From: PALSA-1004 sp963829085
GTDB lineage: Bacteria > Pseudomonadota > Gammaproteobacteria > Burkholderiales > SG8-41
DNA length: 64,000 nucleotides
NCBI GenBank assembly: GCA_963829085.1
Contig: CAWHHJ010000012.1
Span: 1-64,000, forward strand
Direction: 5' to 3'
Shown: positions 27,288-36,538 of the stretch, one piece after another
Position numbering within the stretch: position 1 is the first letter of the stretch
Layout: each line of letters begins with the position of its first letter
The notes under the pieces: generated by a model
The model's database searches: none
The model's input: only the letters and a program-made list of their open reading frames with translations
What the model was told of the DNA's origin: nothing
Made by a program: the position numbers and the translations under genes

Positions 27288-28085
27288 TTACTGACTGTGC
27301 CGCTCATTCAACTCGATGTACGTCCCCCACGGATCGTAGAAAAACGCTAAGGCATCACGCGTTTTTTCATTGCGGGCGATCGGCCGGTCGAGCTTGATGC
27401 CGGCCGCAGCGAGCTTCTGAGTGAAGGAATCGATGTTCTGCACATCGAAACCGATGTGATCGAGTATCCGTCCCTTCGTTGTTACGGCCGGCGTCTCAGT
27501 CTTGGCAAATCGCATCTGCACACCCGGAATGTCCGCCACCGGGTTCTTTGCGCGCTCGCCGGCCTTGGCGCCAAACGTCTTGACGTACCAAGCCTGCGCT
27601 TCCGGAATCGCGGCTTCGGGTAAAAATAAATGTACGTGCTCGTGCCGGATCGGCACTGACTGGTTTTTGTCTTCGAGTATTTCGATACGCAAGCCGTCCG
27701 GCGTCGTCACATACGCCTGATCGAGTCTGCCATTGCTGCCCGGTTCCACCGGCACGCCGGCCGCCTTCCAGCGCGCCGTGGACGCTTGCACGTCGTTCAC
27801 GATAAATCCGACATGGTTGACGACCGAGCCGATCGTGCCGCCGTTCGCAGGCGGCGCAGGCTGCCGCAGATGCAGATTGATGAGGACGCCGGGAAATCGA
27901 ACCAATTCGAAATCACCCGGCTTCATCGCCGTGCCGCCCATTGCCACGAAAATTTTCTTGCTGGCTTCGATATCGCTCGAATTGAGATGCCAGTGGCCCA
28001 TGGTCACGCCCGATTCGTTGAACGGGTAGGGCTGCGCAAGCGCGGCTCCCGCCGTGAAGCAGAGTGCTGCAATCAGTTTTTTCAT
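27288..28085 (-). CDS. exported VOC-family protein
   Basis: A 265-residue protein with an unusual signal peptide for this fold (KKLIAALCFTAGAALAQ). The mature part holds two VOC modules: GHWHLNSSDIEASKKIFVAMGG, VNHVGFIVNDV and LRIEILEDK in the first, then HEHVHLFLPEAAIPEAQAWY, LDHIGFDVQNI and GTYIELNERH in the second. His and Glu residues at these positions can chelate a metal. Extradiol-dioxygenase or glyoxalase-like chemistry in the periplasm would be unusual; a binding role is equally possible. It converges with the phasin gene. Confidence 0.88.
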   Translation of the reverse strand: MKKLIAALCFTAGAALAQPYPFNESGVTMGHWHLNSSDIEASKKIFVAMGGTAMKPGDFELVRFPGVLINLHLRQPAPPANGGTIGSVVNHVGFIVNDVQASTARWKAAGVPVEPGSNGRLDQAYVTTPDGLRIEILEDKNQSVPIRHEHVHLFLPEAAIPEAQAWYVKTFGAKAGERAKNPVADIPGVQMRFAKTETPAVTTKGRILDHIGFDVQNIDSFTQKLAAAGIKLDRPIARNEKTRDALAFFYDPWGTYIELNERHSQ

Positions 28086-28262
28086 GATCTCCTCCGCGTT
28101 ACGTATTTTTTGGGATCTGGACTTCGCTGCTTCCCGCTAGCGCTCATGCATCACGTCACTTCAACATCGAGCGAACGCCGGCGGTTTGCAATGTGTTCGG
28201 CGCGATCCGTTTGCGGGCGCTCTTACCCTCGATGCTTTGAGACTTCGCCGGCAGTCCGCTGC

Positions 28263-29006
28263 CTAACTAAAGAACTCGACGCCACCCGTTTTAAGGTTGT
28301 ACATCGCGCCGCCGATTTTGATAGTGCCTTTCGATTCGAGAGCGGCGAGCACAGGGCTGTTCTTCCGGATGCTTGCAAGGGTCATCTCCACATTCTTGCG
28401 GGCAACGGCATCTACAAACTCGTAGTTGGTCGCGCTGCGTTCACCTTTGTACTCGGTCGCGGCGACCGCGGGTTTGATCTTGGCCAGAAGACCAGTGAGA
28501 TTACCCAGCTCGGCGTTCGCAATTGCGCCCTTGATTGCGCCGCATGCGGTATGCCCCATCACCAGCACGACTTTCGCGCCAGCCAACTGGCATGCGAATT
28601 CCATGCTGCCGAGGATGTCGCTATTGTCAATGTTGCCGGCAAGCCTCGTGTTGAAGATATCGCCGATACCGAGGTCCATGATGACTTCGGCCGGCGCGCG
28701 CGAATCGATGCACGAAAGCAGCACGGCCGCGGGGTACTGTCCGCTGGCGCTCGCCTTCTGTTCGTTCAGATAATTGCGGTCTTTCCTGACGCCTTTGCGG
28801 AAACGCTCGTTTCCCTTCTTCATCGCAGCGATGATCTGGTCGGGCGTCATTTTGTCGCGCTGTGCCTTCGTCAGCGCATCGGCGTAAGCCGGGCTTGCAA
28901 CGAATCCCCCTGTAAGGCCGATCGCCGCGGCGCTCGCTGACACCCTGAGAAAGTTGCGGCGGTCCAAACCCCCGCAGCCGGGAGTATGTTCGAGTTTGTC
29001 GCACAT
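28263..29006 (-). CDS. Tat-exported beta-carbonic anhydrase
   Basis: A 247-residue beta-class carbonic anhydrase. The N-terminus has a twin-arginine motif (DRRNFLRVSASAAAIGL) and a cleavage region ending SPAYA, so the folded enzyme is exported with its zinc. Active-site zinc ligands are in LLSCIDSRAP (Cys, with the Asp-Arg dyad) and MGHTACGAIKG (His, Cys). It hydrates CO2 in the periplasm. The ATG at 29006 is chosen because the Tat motif sits close behind it. The upstream region is shared with the divergent EEP nuclease gene. Confidence 0.93.
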   Translation of the reverse strand: MCDKLEHTPGCGGLDRRNFLRVSASAAAIGLTGGFVASPAYADALTKAQRDKMTPDQIIAAMKKGNERFRKGVRKDRNYLNEQKASASGQYPAAVLLSCIDSRAPAEVIMDLGIGDIFNTRLAGNIDNSDILGSMEFACQLAGAKVVLVMGHTACGAIKGAIANAELGNLTGLLAKIKPAVAATEYKGERSATNYEFVDAVARKNVEMTLASIRKNSPVLAALESKGTIKIGGAMYNLKTGGVEFFS

Positions 29007-29325
29007 GATTTCAGTTTCCCCTTTATTGAAATGCGATTGTCGCCGCAGCAAACGCGCCCGGGTAATCGTCGCGCAAGCTTCCGCTTTGCCCCGTCTAACG
29101 TCAAGTCTTTATGACGGATAAGTTTCCTGCGACCGTCGCGCATCGACGTCCGTGCTGCTTCGCCTTAGTAGCGAGACGTACTCGATTCCACGAGCCTCTT
29201 GTCGTAGCAGCCTCAGCTTGTTCCGGCGAGTACCAATCATCCGGTCAGGTGAAGTCAGGACGAGTATGTCGACGTGTTGCAGCGACGCCGGGGGCGTAAG
29301 TCGCCTTCCGCAAACCGCATACGCC
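29007..29325. other. divergent intergenic region
   Basis: About 320 bases between the carbonic anhydrase and EEP-nuclease starts. No additional gene or clear repeat is visible; frames crossing it on either strand lack family resemblance. Confidence 0.4.
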
Positions 29326-30114
29326 ATGAAAGTAGTCTCTTGGAATATTGAGAACGCGGCGACCCGACTTGCCGCATTAGCGTCAGTCGTAGACGAACTC
29401 GGGACGCCGGACGTGCTGTGCCTGCAGGAACTCCGTATCCGCCGCCAGGACGCTGACTCGGTGCGCGGCCTCGAAACCGCGTTGCCTGGATATCGTTGCT
29501 TCCATGCGCTCGCGCGCGACCCGCGCAATGTCACTTTTCGCGGCGGGCGCATGTATGGCGTCGCCACCTTCGTGCGCGGCCGCTGGTGGGGAGAAGTGCC
29601 CGCGTGGGATCTCGAGGGGCGCGTCGTCGTCGTGCGTAAGCCGGGCCTCGCCATCGTCAACGTGTATGCAGTGAACGGTACTGCCAAGCCTTACTTCGAT
29701 GAGACGGGACGTGTGCAAGGCGACCGACATCAACTCAAGCGCCGATTTCAGGCAAGTGTCATGGACCTCGCGTGCGAACTGCGTTGCGACGGAGGCGTGA
29801 TCATCGCCGGTGACTGGAACGTGTCGCGCTCGGCTGTGGATACTTATCCGCGGCTGCGGACCGAAGAGCCGCACGCACTGGCAAGGGCCGACCTGAACGC
29901 GCGGATAAAATCTGGCGGCTTCGTCGACATATGGCGCGAGCGCCACCCGCACGAGCGCAGCTATACGTGGTTCAACCGTCGCGCCCGCGGGCTCGACGCA
30001 GCACGCGTCGACTACGTCCTCGTGTCGGCCGACATGGTGCCGGACGTTCGCGCCGCGGAGATTCTCCCGCGGCTGCCGTGGAGCGACCATGCACCGGTAA
30101 TGGTAGAGCTATGA
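29326..30114 (+). CDS. endonuclease/exonuclease/phosphatase (ExoIII-like) protein
   Basis: A 262-residue EEP-fold phosphodiesterase closest to exodeoxyribonuclease III/AP endonucleases. Motifs in order: VVSWNIEN (Asn), LCLQELR (metal-binding Glu), YAVNG, IIAGDWNVSRS (Asp, Asn), RVDYVLVSADM and WSDHAPVMVEL (catalytic Asp-His). The likely role is cleavage at abasic sites in DNA repair. The ATG at 29326 gives the exact family N-terminus, so the frame from 29152 is too long. It ends 80 bp before the PQQ dehydrogenase gene on the same strand. Confidence 0.9.
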   Translation: MKVVSWNIENAATRLAALASVVDELGTPDVLCLQELRIRRQDADSVRGLETALPGYRCFHALARDPRNVTFRGGRMYGVATFVRGRWWGEVPAWDLEGRVVVVRKPGLAIVNVYAVNGTAKPYFDETGRVQGDRHQLKRRFQASVMDLACELRCDGGVIIAGDWNVSRSAVDTYPRLRTEEPHALARADLNARIKSGGFVDIWRERHPHERSYTWFNRRARGLDAARVDYVLVSADMVPDVRAAEILPRLPWSDHAPVMVEL

Positions 30115-30194
30115 ACAGAGTTATGACATGCCGTACCTCGCTGAGCGACATTTTTCGTTACCATTGGCGATCTGGAAGAGAGAGGAGACTCAAA

Positions 30195-31864
30195 ATGAAA
30201 ACAAACTTGTCAGTGATCGCCGCAGCAATGACTTGGTTGTGGGAACGAGTACCGCGATGGCGCAGTCCGCGGAGGAGCTGCTGTACGACGGCAGGAATAC
30301 CGAGAACGTTACGACGTACGGCATGGGCTATGACCTCAAGCGTTATAGCCCGCTCAAGCAGATCAACACGACGAACGTAAAGCGCCTGGTTCCGGTATGG
30401 AACGCGACGCTCTCGAACCTGCTCGGCGAGCAGGCGCAGCCGCTCGTATACAACGGGGTCATGTATGTCACCAATGCGGCGTGGACTTTCGCCATCGATG
30501 TCGCGACGGGAAGGCAGATCTGGCGCACCGAAGTAGGTTACGACCCGGACACGCCGCGAGTCGTATGCTGCGGCGTCTCGAACAAGGGACCGGCCATCTA
30601 CAACGGCAAACTTTTCCGAACGACTCTCGACGCGCACGTTGTCGCGCTCGACATGAAGACGGGCAAGCAGGTGTGGAAGGAGAAGTTCGCCGAATGGAAG
30701 GAAGGCTATTCAGGCATCGTCGCGCCACTGGTGGCCAACGGCGTGCTGATAACCGGCATGTCAGGAGCGGAATTCGGCGTGCGCGGCTTCCTCGACGCCT
30801 GGGAGCCCGACACAGGCAAGAAGCTATGGCGCCGCTACACAATTCCGGGGCCCGGCGAGAAAGGCTACGACACGTGGGCGCAGGACGGAGAATCGTACAA
30901 GCGCGGCGGCGGAACGACGTGGATCACGGCCTCGTACGATCCCGAACTCGACCTTACCTACTGGGGCACGGGCAACGCGGGACCTTGGAATCCGGCGTAC
31001 CGCAAGGGCGACAGTCTTTATAGCGCCAGCGTAATCGCGGTGCGGCCAAAGACCGGCGAGATGGTGTGGCACTACCAGTTCACTCCGAACGATTCGTACG
31101 ACTACGACGGCGTGAACGAGAACGTCATCGCAGATCTTCGGGTCGACGGCGAGATGCGCAAAGTCATCATGCATGCGGATCGCAACGGCTTCTTCTACGT
31201 CATCGACCGCACGAACGGAAAGCTCGTGCGCGCGTATCCGTTCGGCAAAGTGAACTGGGCGACGCACGTGGATATGAATACCGGCCGCCCGGTCGAGACA
31301 GATGTCCGTCAGCGTCTCAACGCGGGCGAGGAAGTCGAACTGTGGCCGTTTTCGGGGACCAAGAACTGGGCACCGATGGCGTACAACCCGACGACCGGAA
31401 TGGTGTACCTCAACACGATTCATCTTGCGCAGTATCTCCAGTATCAGAAAGCCGACTACAAGGCGGGCGCCCGCTATGCCGGCGCAGTCGCGGCGCGCAA
31501 GCGTCCGGTCGGTGAAGACGTCGAGGGCTATCACCAGGCGATGGATCCGCTGACCGGCAAGGTCAAATGGGCGATCAAGCTTACCGACCACGTCACGCAA
31601 GCGGGGATGCTCACGACCGACGGCGGGTTAGTGTTTACCGGTCGCATGACCGGCGAGTTCATCGCGATCGACGAAGCAACCGGCAATGTGCTGTGGCAGT
31701 TTCAGACGGGGTCGGGAATCAATGCGCCGCCTATTACGTACACCCATAAGGGACGGCAATACATTTCAGTGTTATCGGGCGTCGCAGGCGATGCGCGCGG
31801 ACGCAGGGCGGCGCCGGACATTCCCTCGGGCGGCTCGGTTTGGACGTTCGCGATAGTGGAGTGA
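30195..31864 (+). pseudogene. XoxF-like PQQ-dependent alcohol dehydrogenase, frameshift in signal peptide
   Basis: An eight-bladed quinoprotein of about 550 residues. The vicinal disulfide VVCCGVSNKG, GAEFGVRGFL (metal Glu), GTGNAGPWNP (metal Asn) and DSYDYDGVNEN (catalytic Asp at 31100, second Asp at 31106) are all present. The extra Asp two residues after the catalytic one is the hallmark of lanthanide-dependent XoxF/PedH-type enzymes. The natural start, ATG at 30195 behind GAGAGGAGA, encodes MKTNLSVIAAAMT, but the rest of the signal peptide (LVVGTSTAMAQ) lies in another frame; one base is missing near 30232. It oxidises an alcohol or aldehyde in the periplasm if intact. The cytochrome partner is not adjacent. 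Confidence 0.88.
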
Positions 31865-31966
31865 GAGGCGAACCGTCAACTTAATCGGGCAAGCGGGCAT
31901 TAAGCGGTGAGGAAGTTGCCGCGGTCGAAGATGGAATTCGTGACGGCTGATTTTCGACCGGAACGT

Positions 31967-32932
31967 TTACTCGATCTTAATATTCGCGTCCTTGATGACC
32001 TGCGCCCACTTCGCGGTCTCTGCGCGAAGAAACGCGCCGAACTCGTCCGGCGTGCCGCCGATCGCTTCCATACCGGACGCGGTGAAACGCTCTTTCACAT
32101 CGACTGCATGAAGGCTGCGGGCAATCTCGAGAGCCAGTGTGTCGATGATGTTCTTCGGCGTTCCAGCGGGCGCGACGACGCCGTTCCATGCGGTGCCGAC
32201 AACAGCGGGCCATCCGGCTTCACCCATCGTCGGCACGGCCGGCAACAACGTCGTGCGTTTCTCGCTGGCAACGGCGAGCACGCGAAGTCTGAGGCTTTGA
32301 ATGAATGGCAGCGCCGCGGGCAGCACGCTCCATAGCACTTCGACCTGGCCGCCCGCGACATCCGTCGCGGCCTGAGCGCCGCCTTTATAGGTGATGACTT
32401 GCATGCGCACACCAGCCGCATGATTGAGCATCTCCGCGAGCAAGTGTTGAACAGATGCAATGGTGCTCGCTGCGATGTGCAGCTTCCCGTTTTTTGCGAG
32501 AGCGATCAGCTCCTTTACCGAGCGCGCGGGCACCGATGGATGAACCGCGAGTACATTCGGACTGGCGTTCACGAGGATCACGGGCGCAAGATCGCGCTCG
32601 GGATCATACGGAAGATTCGGATACAGGCTTTTACCCGCGGTCACAGGGCCCGGCGTCGCCATGCCGATCGTGTAGCCGTCGGGCGCTGCTTTCGCCATCG
32701 CATCAGTGCCGATATTGCCGTTAGCGCCGGCGCGGTTTTCCACGATTACGCTGCGGCCAAGACTTTCAGTAAGCTTCTGCGCGATCAGGCGCGCAGCGAG
32801 ATCGGTGCCGCCGCCAGGCGGATACGGAACGACGATACGAATTGTTCTTGTCGGGAATGTCTGCGCAATCGCCGGCGAAACAGCGCCGACAAGTGCAACG
32901 ACGGATACGACGAGAAGAGTCTTTATGGCCAC
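31967..32932 (-). CDS. Bug-family (TctC-like) periplasmic receptor
   Basis: A 321-residue receptor starting with GTG; signal peptide ends VSPAIAQ. Consensus parts: PTRTIRIVVPYPPGGGTD, VIVENRAGANGNIG, APDGYTIGMATPG, LPYDPERDLAPV, VITYKGGAQAATDV and LLPAVPTMGEAGWPAV. The central loop is ITYKGG rather than HVPYKG. Divergent from the Bug gene at 33084, with about 150 bases between, so both may share a control region. It converges on the PQQ dehydrogenase gene. Confidence 0.92.
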   Translation of the reverse strand: MAIKTLLVVSVVALVGAVSPAIAQTFPTRTIRIVVPYPPGGGTDLAARLIAQKLTESLGRSVIVENRAGANGNIGTDAMAKAAPDGYTIGMATPGPVTAGKSLYPNLPYDPERDLAPVILVNASPNVLAVHPSVPARSVKELIALAKNGKLHIAASTIASVQHLLAEMLNHAAGVRMQVITYKGGAQAATDVAGGQVEVLWSVLPAALPFIQSLRLRVLAVASEKRTTLLPAVPTMGEAGWPAVVGTAWNGVVAPAGTPKNIIDTLALEIARSLHAVDVKERFTASGMEAIGGTPDEFGAFLRAETAKWAQVIKDANIKIE

Positions 32933-33083
32933 CGCTGTATGTCCGTCGTCAACGCTGACTATGCGATGTAGTGCCGATCAATACTATCATGCCGTAGCTT
33001 TCGGTTAGGTCGATGGCGGCGTTTCGATAGAATCGCGTCGTTACCCGCCAAACAGTCTTTCGACTTCGTAAAGGGAGGCAAGC

Positions 33084-34052
33084 GTGAAGAATGCAGCATG
33101 GTGGTCGAGCGTGCTTGCCGCAGTGACCGCAAGTGCGCCCGTTATTGGTCAGGAATATCCGGCAAAGCCGATCCGTTTCATTGTGACGTATCCGCCGGGC
33201 GCGGCGTCCGATACGCTCGCGCGAATCATTGGACAAAAGCTCACCGATTCCTGGCATCAGCAGGTCGTCGTCGACAACCGAGCCGGCGGCAACACGCTGA
33301 TCGGCACTGAGATGGGTGCCAAGTCCGCCGCTGACGGCTACACGCTGTTCATGGGCCAGGTACAAAACATGGCGATCGTGCCGCAACTTTATAAGAAGCT
33401 GCCGTACGACACGCTCAAAGATTTTGCGCCGGTGACATTCATCGGATACGCGCCTCTCATCCTTGTCGTGAATCCGGCACTGCCGGCCAAGTCGGTGAAA
33501 GAGCTGATAGAGCTTGCAAAATCGAAACCCGGGCAGCTCAAGTTTTCATCTTCGGGCAGCGGCGGCTCAACGCACCTCGCCGGTGAGCTGTTCAAGTCGA
33601 TGGCGGGCGTCGACATGGTGCACATTCCATTTCAAGGCGGAACCGCGCCGCTGCTCGCCCTCATGAACGGTCAAGTCGATCTTGGCTTCGATAGCATCGT
33701 ACAGGCGCTGCCTCATGTGAAAACGGGCCGTCTGCGCGTGCTGGCTATCACCAGCGCAAAGCGCTCGCTCGCTGCGCCCGAAGTCCTCACCATTGCGGAA
33801 GCGGGCCTGCCGGGCTTCGAAGTCGCACCATGGTTCGGTGTGGCAGTGCCGGCAGGTACGCCGAGGAATATCGTTGGCAAGCTCAACAGCGAGATCAACG
33901 CAATCATCCAGAGCGCAGACGTCAAGGAACGGTTGTCGCGTTTGGGCGTAGAGACCTTCGGTACCACTCCGGAGCAATTCGCCGCGCATCTCAAGGCGGA
34001 AAATACGAAGTGGGCGAAGGTAGTCAAGGACGCCGGCGCGCGCGTCGACTGA
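33084..34052 (+). CDS. Bug-family (TctC-like) periplasmic receptor
   Basis: A 322-residue receptor; signal peptide ends PVIGQ. Consensus parts: YPAKPIRFIVTYPPGAASD, VVVDNRAGGNTLIG, AADGYTLFMGQ, LPYDTLKDFAPV, LKFSSSGSGGSTHLAGELF, VDMVHIPFQGGTAPLLAL and EVLTIAEAGLPGFEV. GGGAGG precedes the ATG. It is followed 32 bp later by the triple-RidA gene, so the imported compound and RidA-type chemistry may be linked. Confidence 0.93.
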   Translation: MKNAAWWSSVLAAVTASAPVIGQEYPAKPIRFIVTYPPGAASDTLARIIGQKLTDSWHQQVVVDNRAGGNTLIGTEMGAKSAADGYTLFMGQVQNMAIVPQLYKKLPYDTLKDFAPVTFIGYAPLILVVNPALPAKSVKELIELAKSKPGQLKFSSSGSGGSTHLAGELFKSMAGVDMVHIPFQGGTAPLLALMNGQVDLGFDSIVQALPHVKTGRLRVLAITSAKRSLAAPEVLTIAEAGLPGFEVAPWFGVAVPAGTPRNIVGKLNSEINAIIQSADVKERLSRLGVETFGTTPEQFAAHLKAENTKWAKVVKDAGARVD

Positions 34053-34084
34053 CCCGCCAACATACACACGAGGTCGATCTTTAA

Positions 34085-35401
34085 ATGAAGTCAACAATGA
34101 CATCGGCGCGTCGCGCCACCAGTGCAGAGGGCGCTGGCTGCGTATTCTACGGCGCAATCACGCCGCACGATCCGGAAACCGGTGAGCTCGTTCTCACAGC
34201 TGACAAATTTGCCGATGCGATCAAACCCGCTCGCGCGGGCCTCATGTTCTTTGATTTTCCCGAAGCGCCGGTGTTGGCGCAGACGTGGGTTGTTTATCGT
34301 CATTTGTGGCGCATGCTACAAGAGCGCGGGCTGTCGCTGCACAACGTCGTGCGTCAGCGCTTGTTCATCCGCGATGTGCGCGAGCTTCCGGCCATCGAGC
34401 GCATCATGGATATCGTGCTCGGCGACTCGCGGCCTGCGACATCCATCGTCGTGATGGCGGCTGGCGGCATCCACCCCGACTTGCACCTGCAGCTCGATGC
34501 GGTTGCAGCGCTTGATGTATCTGGACGAGTCGTAATCAAGGATGACTTGCGGCGGCGTTATCCAGCGGCGCTGCGCTGCGGCGACTTTGTTTTCACCTCT
34601 CATATTTGCGGCGTTGCGGGTGCAGACGCTGGGAAATATGCAAACGATGGCGATCTGCGCCTGCTCGCAACGCCGCGTGAGCGCACGATATATGCGCAAG
34701 GCTTGCGCACGTTTGCCAATCTCGAGCGGGTGCTCGCACTCGCCGGCGCGAAGCTGAGTGACATCTTGAAGGTAAACGGCTGGGTGGGTTTCCCCATGCG
34801 CGAATACGGCGCCGCGGTGCTTGCCCGCCGCAGATTTTTTGATCAGACGCGGCAAAACATGATGGCGAGCACCGGACTTGCCGTCGGCGGCACCGCCACT
34901 CCCGAAGCTTTACTGTCGTTCGATGCGATCGCGCTCGTGCAAACAGACCGCACAGCGCGGAAGGAAGTACAGGGTGCAATATCGACTGTCGCAAGCCCAT
35001 ACGTCGCCGGCGCCGTAAAAGGCGGCGGCTTGATTTTTACGAGCGGCGAAATCCCTGTTCTGCAGCCGGCCGGCGAAGTGATCGCAACATGTGCTCAACT
35101 AGCGGACGATGGCCGCTTCCTGCGCTTCGGGCACGTAGAGCCCGAGTCGGGCATGGAATCGCGCACCTGGTTCGTGATGCGCACGCTCGAAGCTTATCTC
35201 GCATCGTTCGGCGCTTCGTTCGCACAGGTCGTGCATCAGACTGTATTCATCAAGGAGCCGCGCCTGTTTCCAGTGCTCGAGCGCATTGCCAGTTTGTTCT
35301 ATGGTTGTGAGCTGCCGCCGACGACGATTGTGCCCATCGCAGGCACGACGCCGTTGCCCGGCGCTGAGTTGGAGATCGAAGTGATTGCAAGCGCGGCCTA
35401 G
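34085..35401 (+). CDS. three-domain RidA (YjgF/YER057c/UK114) fusion protein
   Basis: A 438-residue cytoplasmic protein made of three RidA-type domains: about 15-145, 158-286 and 302-437. Each has a helix such as TWVVYRHLWRMLQERG or TWFVMRTLEAYLASFG and the strand VVRQRLFIRDV, ILKVNGWVGF or VVHQTVFIKEP. RidA enzymes are homotrimers with an active site at each interface, so this chain could form a whole trimer by itself. The deaminase Arg (E. coli PARS) is replaced in all three: Thr119, Ser262 and Thr413, so it is not expected to hydrolyse enamines like RidA and may bind a ligand or have changed chemistry. Expressed downstream of a Bug receptor. Confidence 0.85.
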   Translation: MKSTMTSARRATSAEGAGCVFYGAITPHDPETGELVLTADKFADAIKPARAGLMFFDFPEAPVLAQTWVVYRHLWRMLQERGLSLHNVVRQRLFIRDVRELPAIERIMDIVLGDSRPATSIVVMAAGGIHPDLHLQLDAVAALDVSGRVVIKDDLRRRYPAALRCGDFVFTSHICGVAGADAGKYANDGDLRLLATPRERTIYAQGLRTFANLERVLALAGAKLSDILKVNGWVGFPMREYGAAVLARRRFFDQTRQNMMASTGLAVGGTATPEALLSFDAIALVQTDRTARKEVQGAISTVASPYVAGAVKGGGLIFTSGEIPVLQPAGEVIATCAQLADDGRFLRFGHVEPESGMESRTWFVMRTLEAYLASFGASFAQVVHQTVFIKEPRLFPVLERIASLFYGCELPPTTIVPIAGTTPLPGAELEIEVIASAA

Positions 35402-35405
35402 CAAT

Positions 35406-36389
35406 ATGCGGACTTCCTTTATATCGACTTGCAAGTTGCTGCTCGCCATCAGCCTAGTTGACGCGCTGGTGATCTCGTCCGCAACCGCGCAGGACTACCC
35501 GAACAGAACGATACGCATAATAGTTCCATTTACGCCGGGCGGTGCGACAGATGTTGTCACGCGCATCGTCGCGCAAAAACTGTCGGAACAAACGGGGCGC
35601 CAGGTCGTTACCGACAATCGGGGCGGCGCCGGCGGCATCGTTGGCGCAGAAGCGGTGGCGAAAGCGCCGCCCGACGGTTACACGCTCGTGATGGGAACGA
35701 GCGGCACGCACGCGATCAATGTGAGCCTTTATCCGAAGCTCCCGTACCAGATCCCGTCAAAGACTTCGCACCGGTAACACGCACCGCGGTGCTGCCGAGC
35801 ATGATTCTCGCGCATCCGTCCGTGCCTGCGACGAACGTACGTGAGCTAATCGCGATCGCGAAGAAGAATCCCGGTCAGCTGACATACGCATCATCGGGAA
35901 GCGCGCAGTACCTGACCGGTGCCCTTTTTACGAGCATGGCGCAGATCGATATGCTGCACGTTCCATATAAAGGCGGCGGCCAGGCGATGCCGGCGCAGCT
36001 CGGCGGTGAAGTGGCGCTATCGTTCTCCACCGTCGTCTCGTCGCTGCCGCACATTAAATCCGGCCGCCTGTGCGGACTGGCAGTAACCAGCGCAAAGCGG
36101 ACGCCGGCAGCACCCGAGTTTCCGACCGTCGCTGAATCCGGTCTGCCCGGCTACGAAGCGGTGTCGTGGTACGGAGTCCTGGCACCGGCGGGAACACCGC
36201 GCGATATCGTGACGCGGCTCAATACGGAAGTTGTGCGGGCACTTAAGCTCCCGGAGGATACGGCAGTTGATGCTCGCTCAGGGTGCCGAGCCCGTGAGTG
36301 AATCGCCCGAGCAATTCGCGGCGCTCATCAAGTCGGATATTGCAAAGTGGGGCGACGTTGTGAGGAAATCGGGCGCGAAGGCGGATTAA
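35406..36389 (+). pseudogene. Bug-family receptor gene with two frameshifts
   Basis: The start has a signal peptide (ISSATAQ) and YPNRTIRIIVPFTPGGATD, VVTDNRGGAGGIVG and PPDGYTLVMGT. At about 35748 the frame breaks inside LPY..DPVKDF (net gain of two bases or loss of one); the next part carries LTYASSGSAQYLTGALF, LHVPYKGGGQAMPA and FPTVAESGLPGYEAV. At about 36258 one extra A breaks LPEVRQLML, after which AQGAEPVSESPEQFAALI and KWGDVVRKSGAKAD complete the protein to 36389. With both corrected it is a full-length receptor, so decay is very recent or the breaks are sequence errors. It lies right after the triple-RidA gene. Confidence 0.88.
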
Positions 36390-36538
36390 ATATAAGCCGG
36401 ATGGCGGCTTTCGATTATGGCGAAGTACAGGCTGCACAAGCTGCGCGGACTGGAGTAAGTTACGTTCAAAGATCAACGGTTACTCTGGCTACGCACGGAA
36501 AATGACATGTATGATGGCTCCCGCGCAGAGGCTCGGCT

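Noticed and set aside
27786..28940. Long plus-strand frame of 384 codons
   Set aside because: Antisense to the exported VOC protein and the carbonic anhydrase, both of which have clear motifs; composition is typical of a shadow frame.
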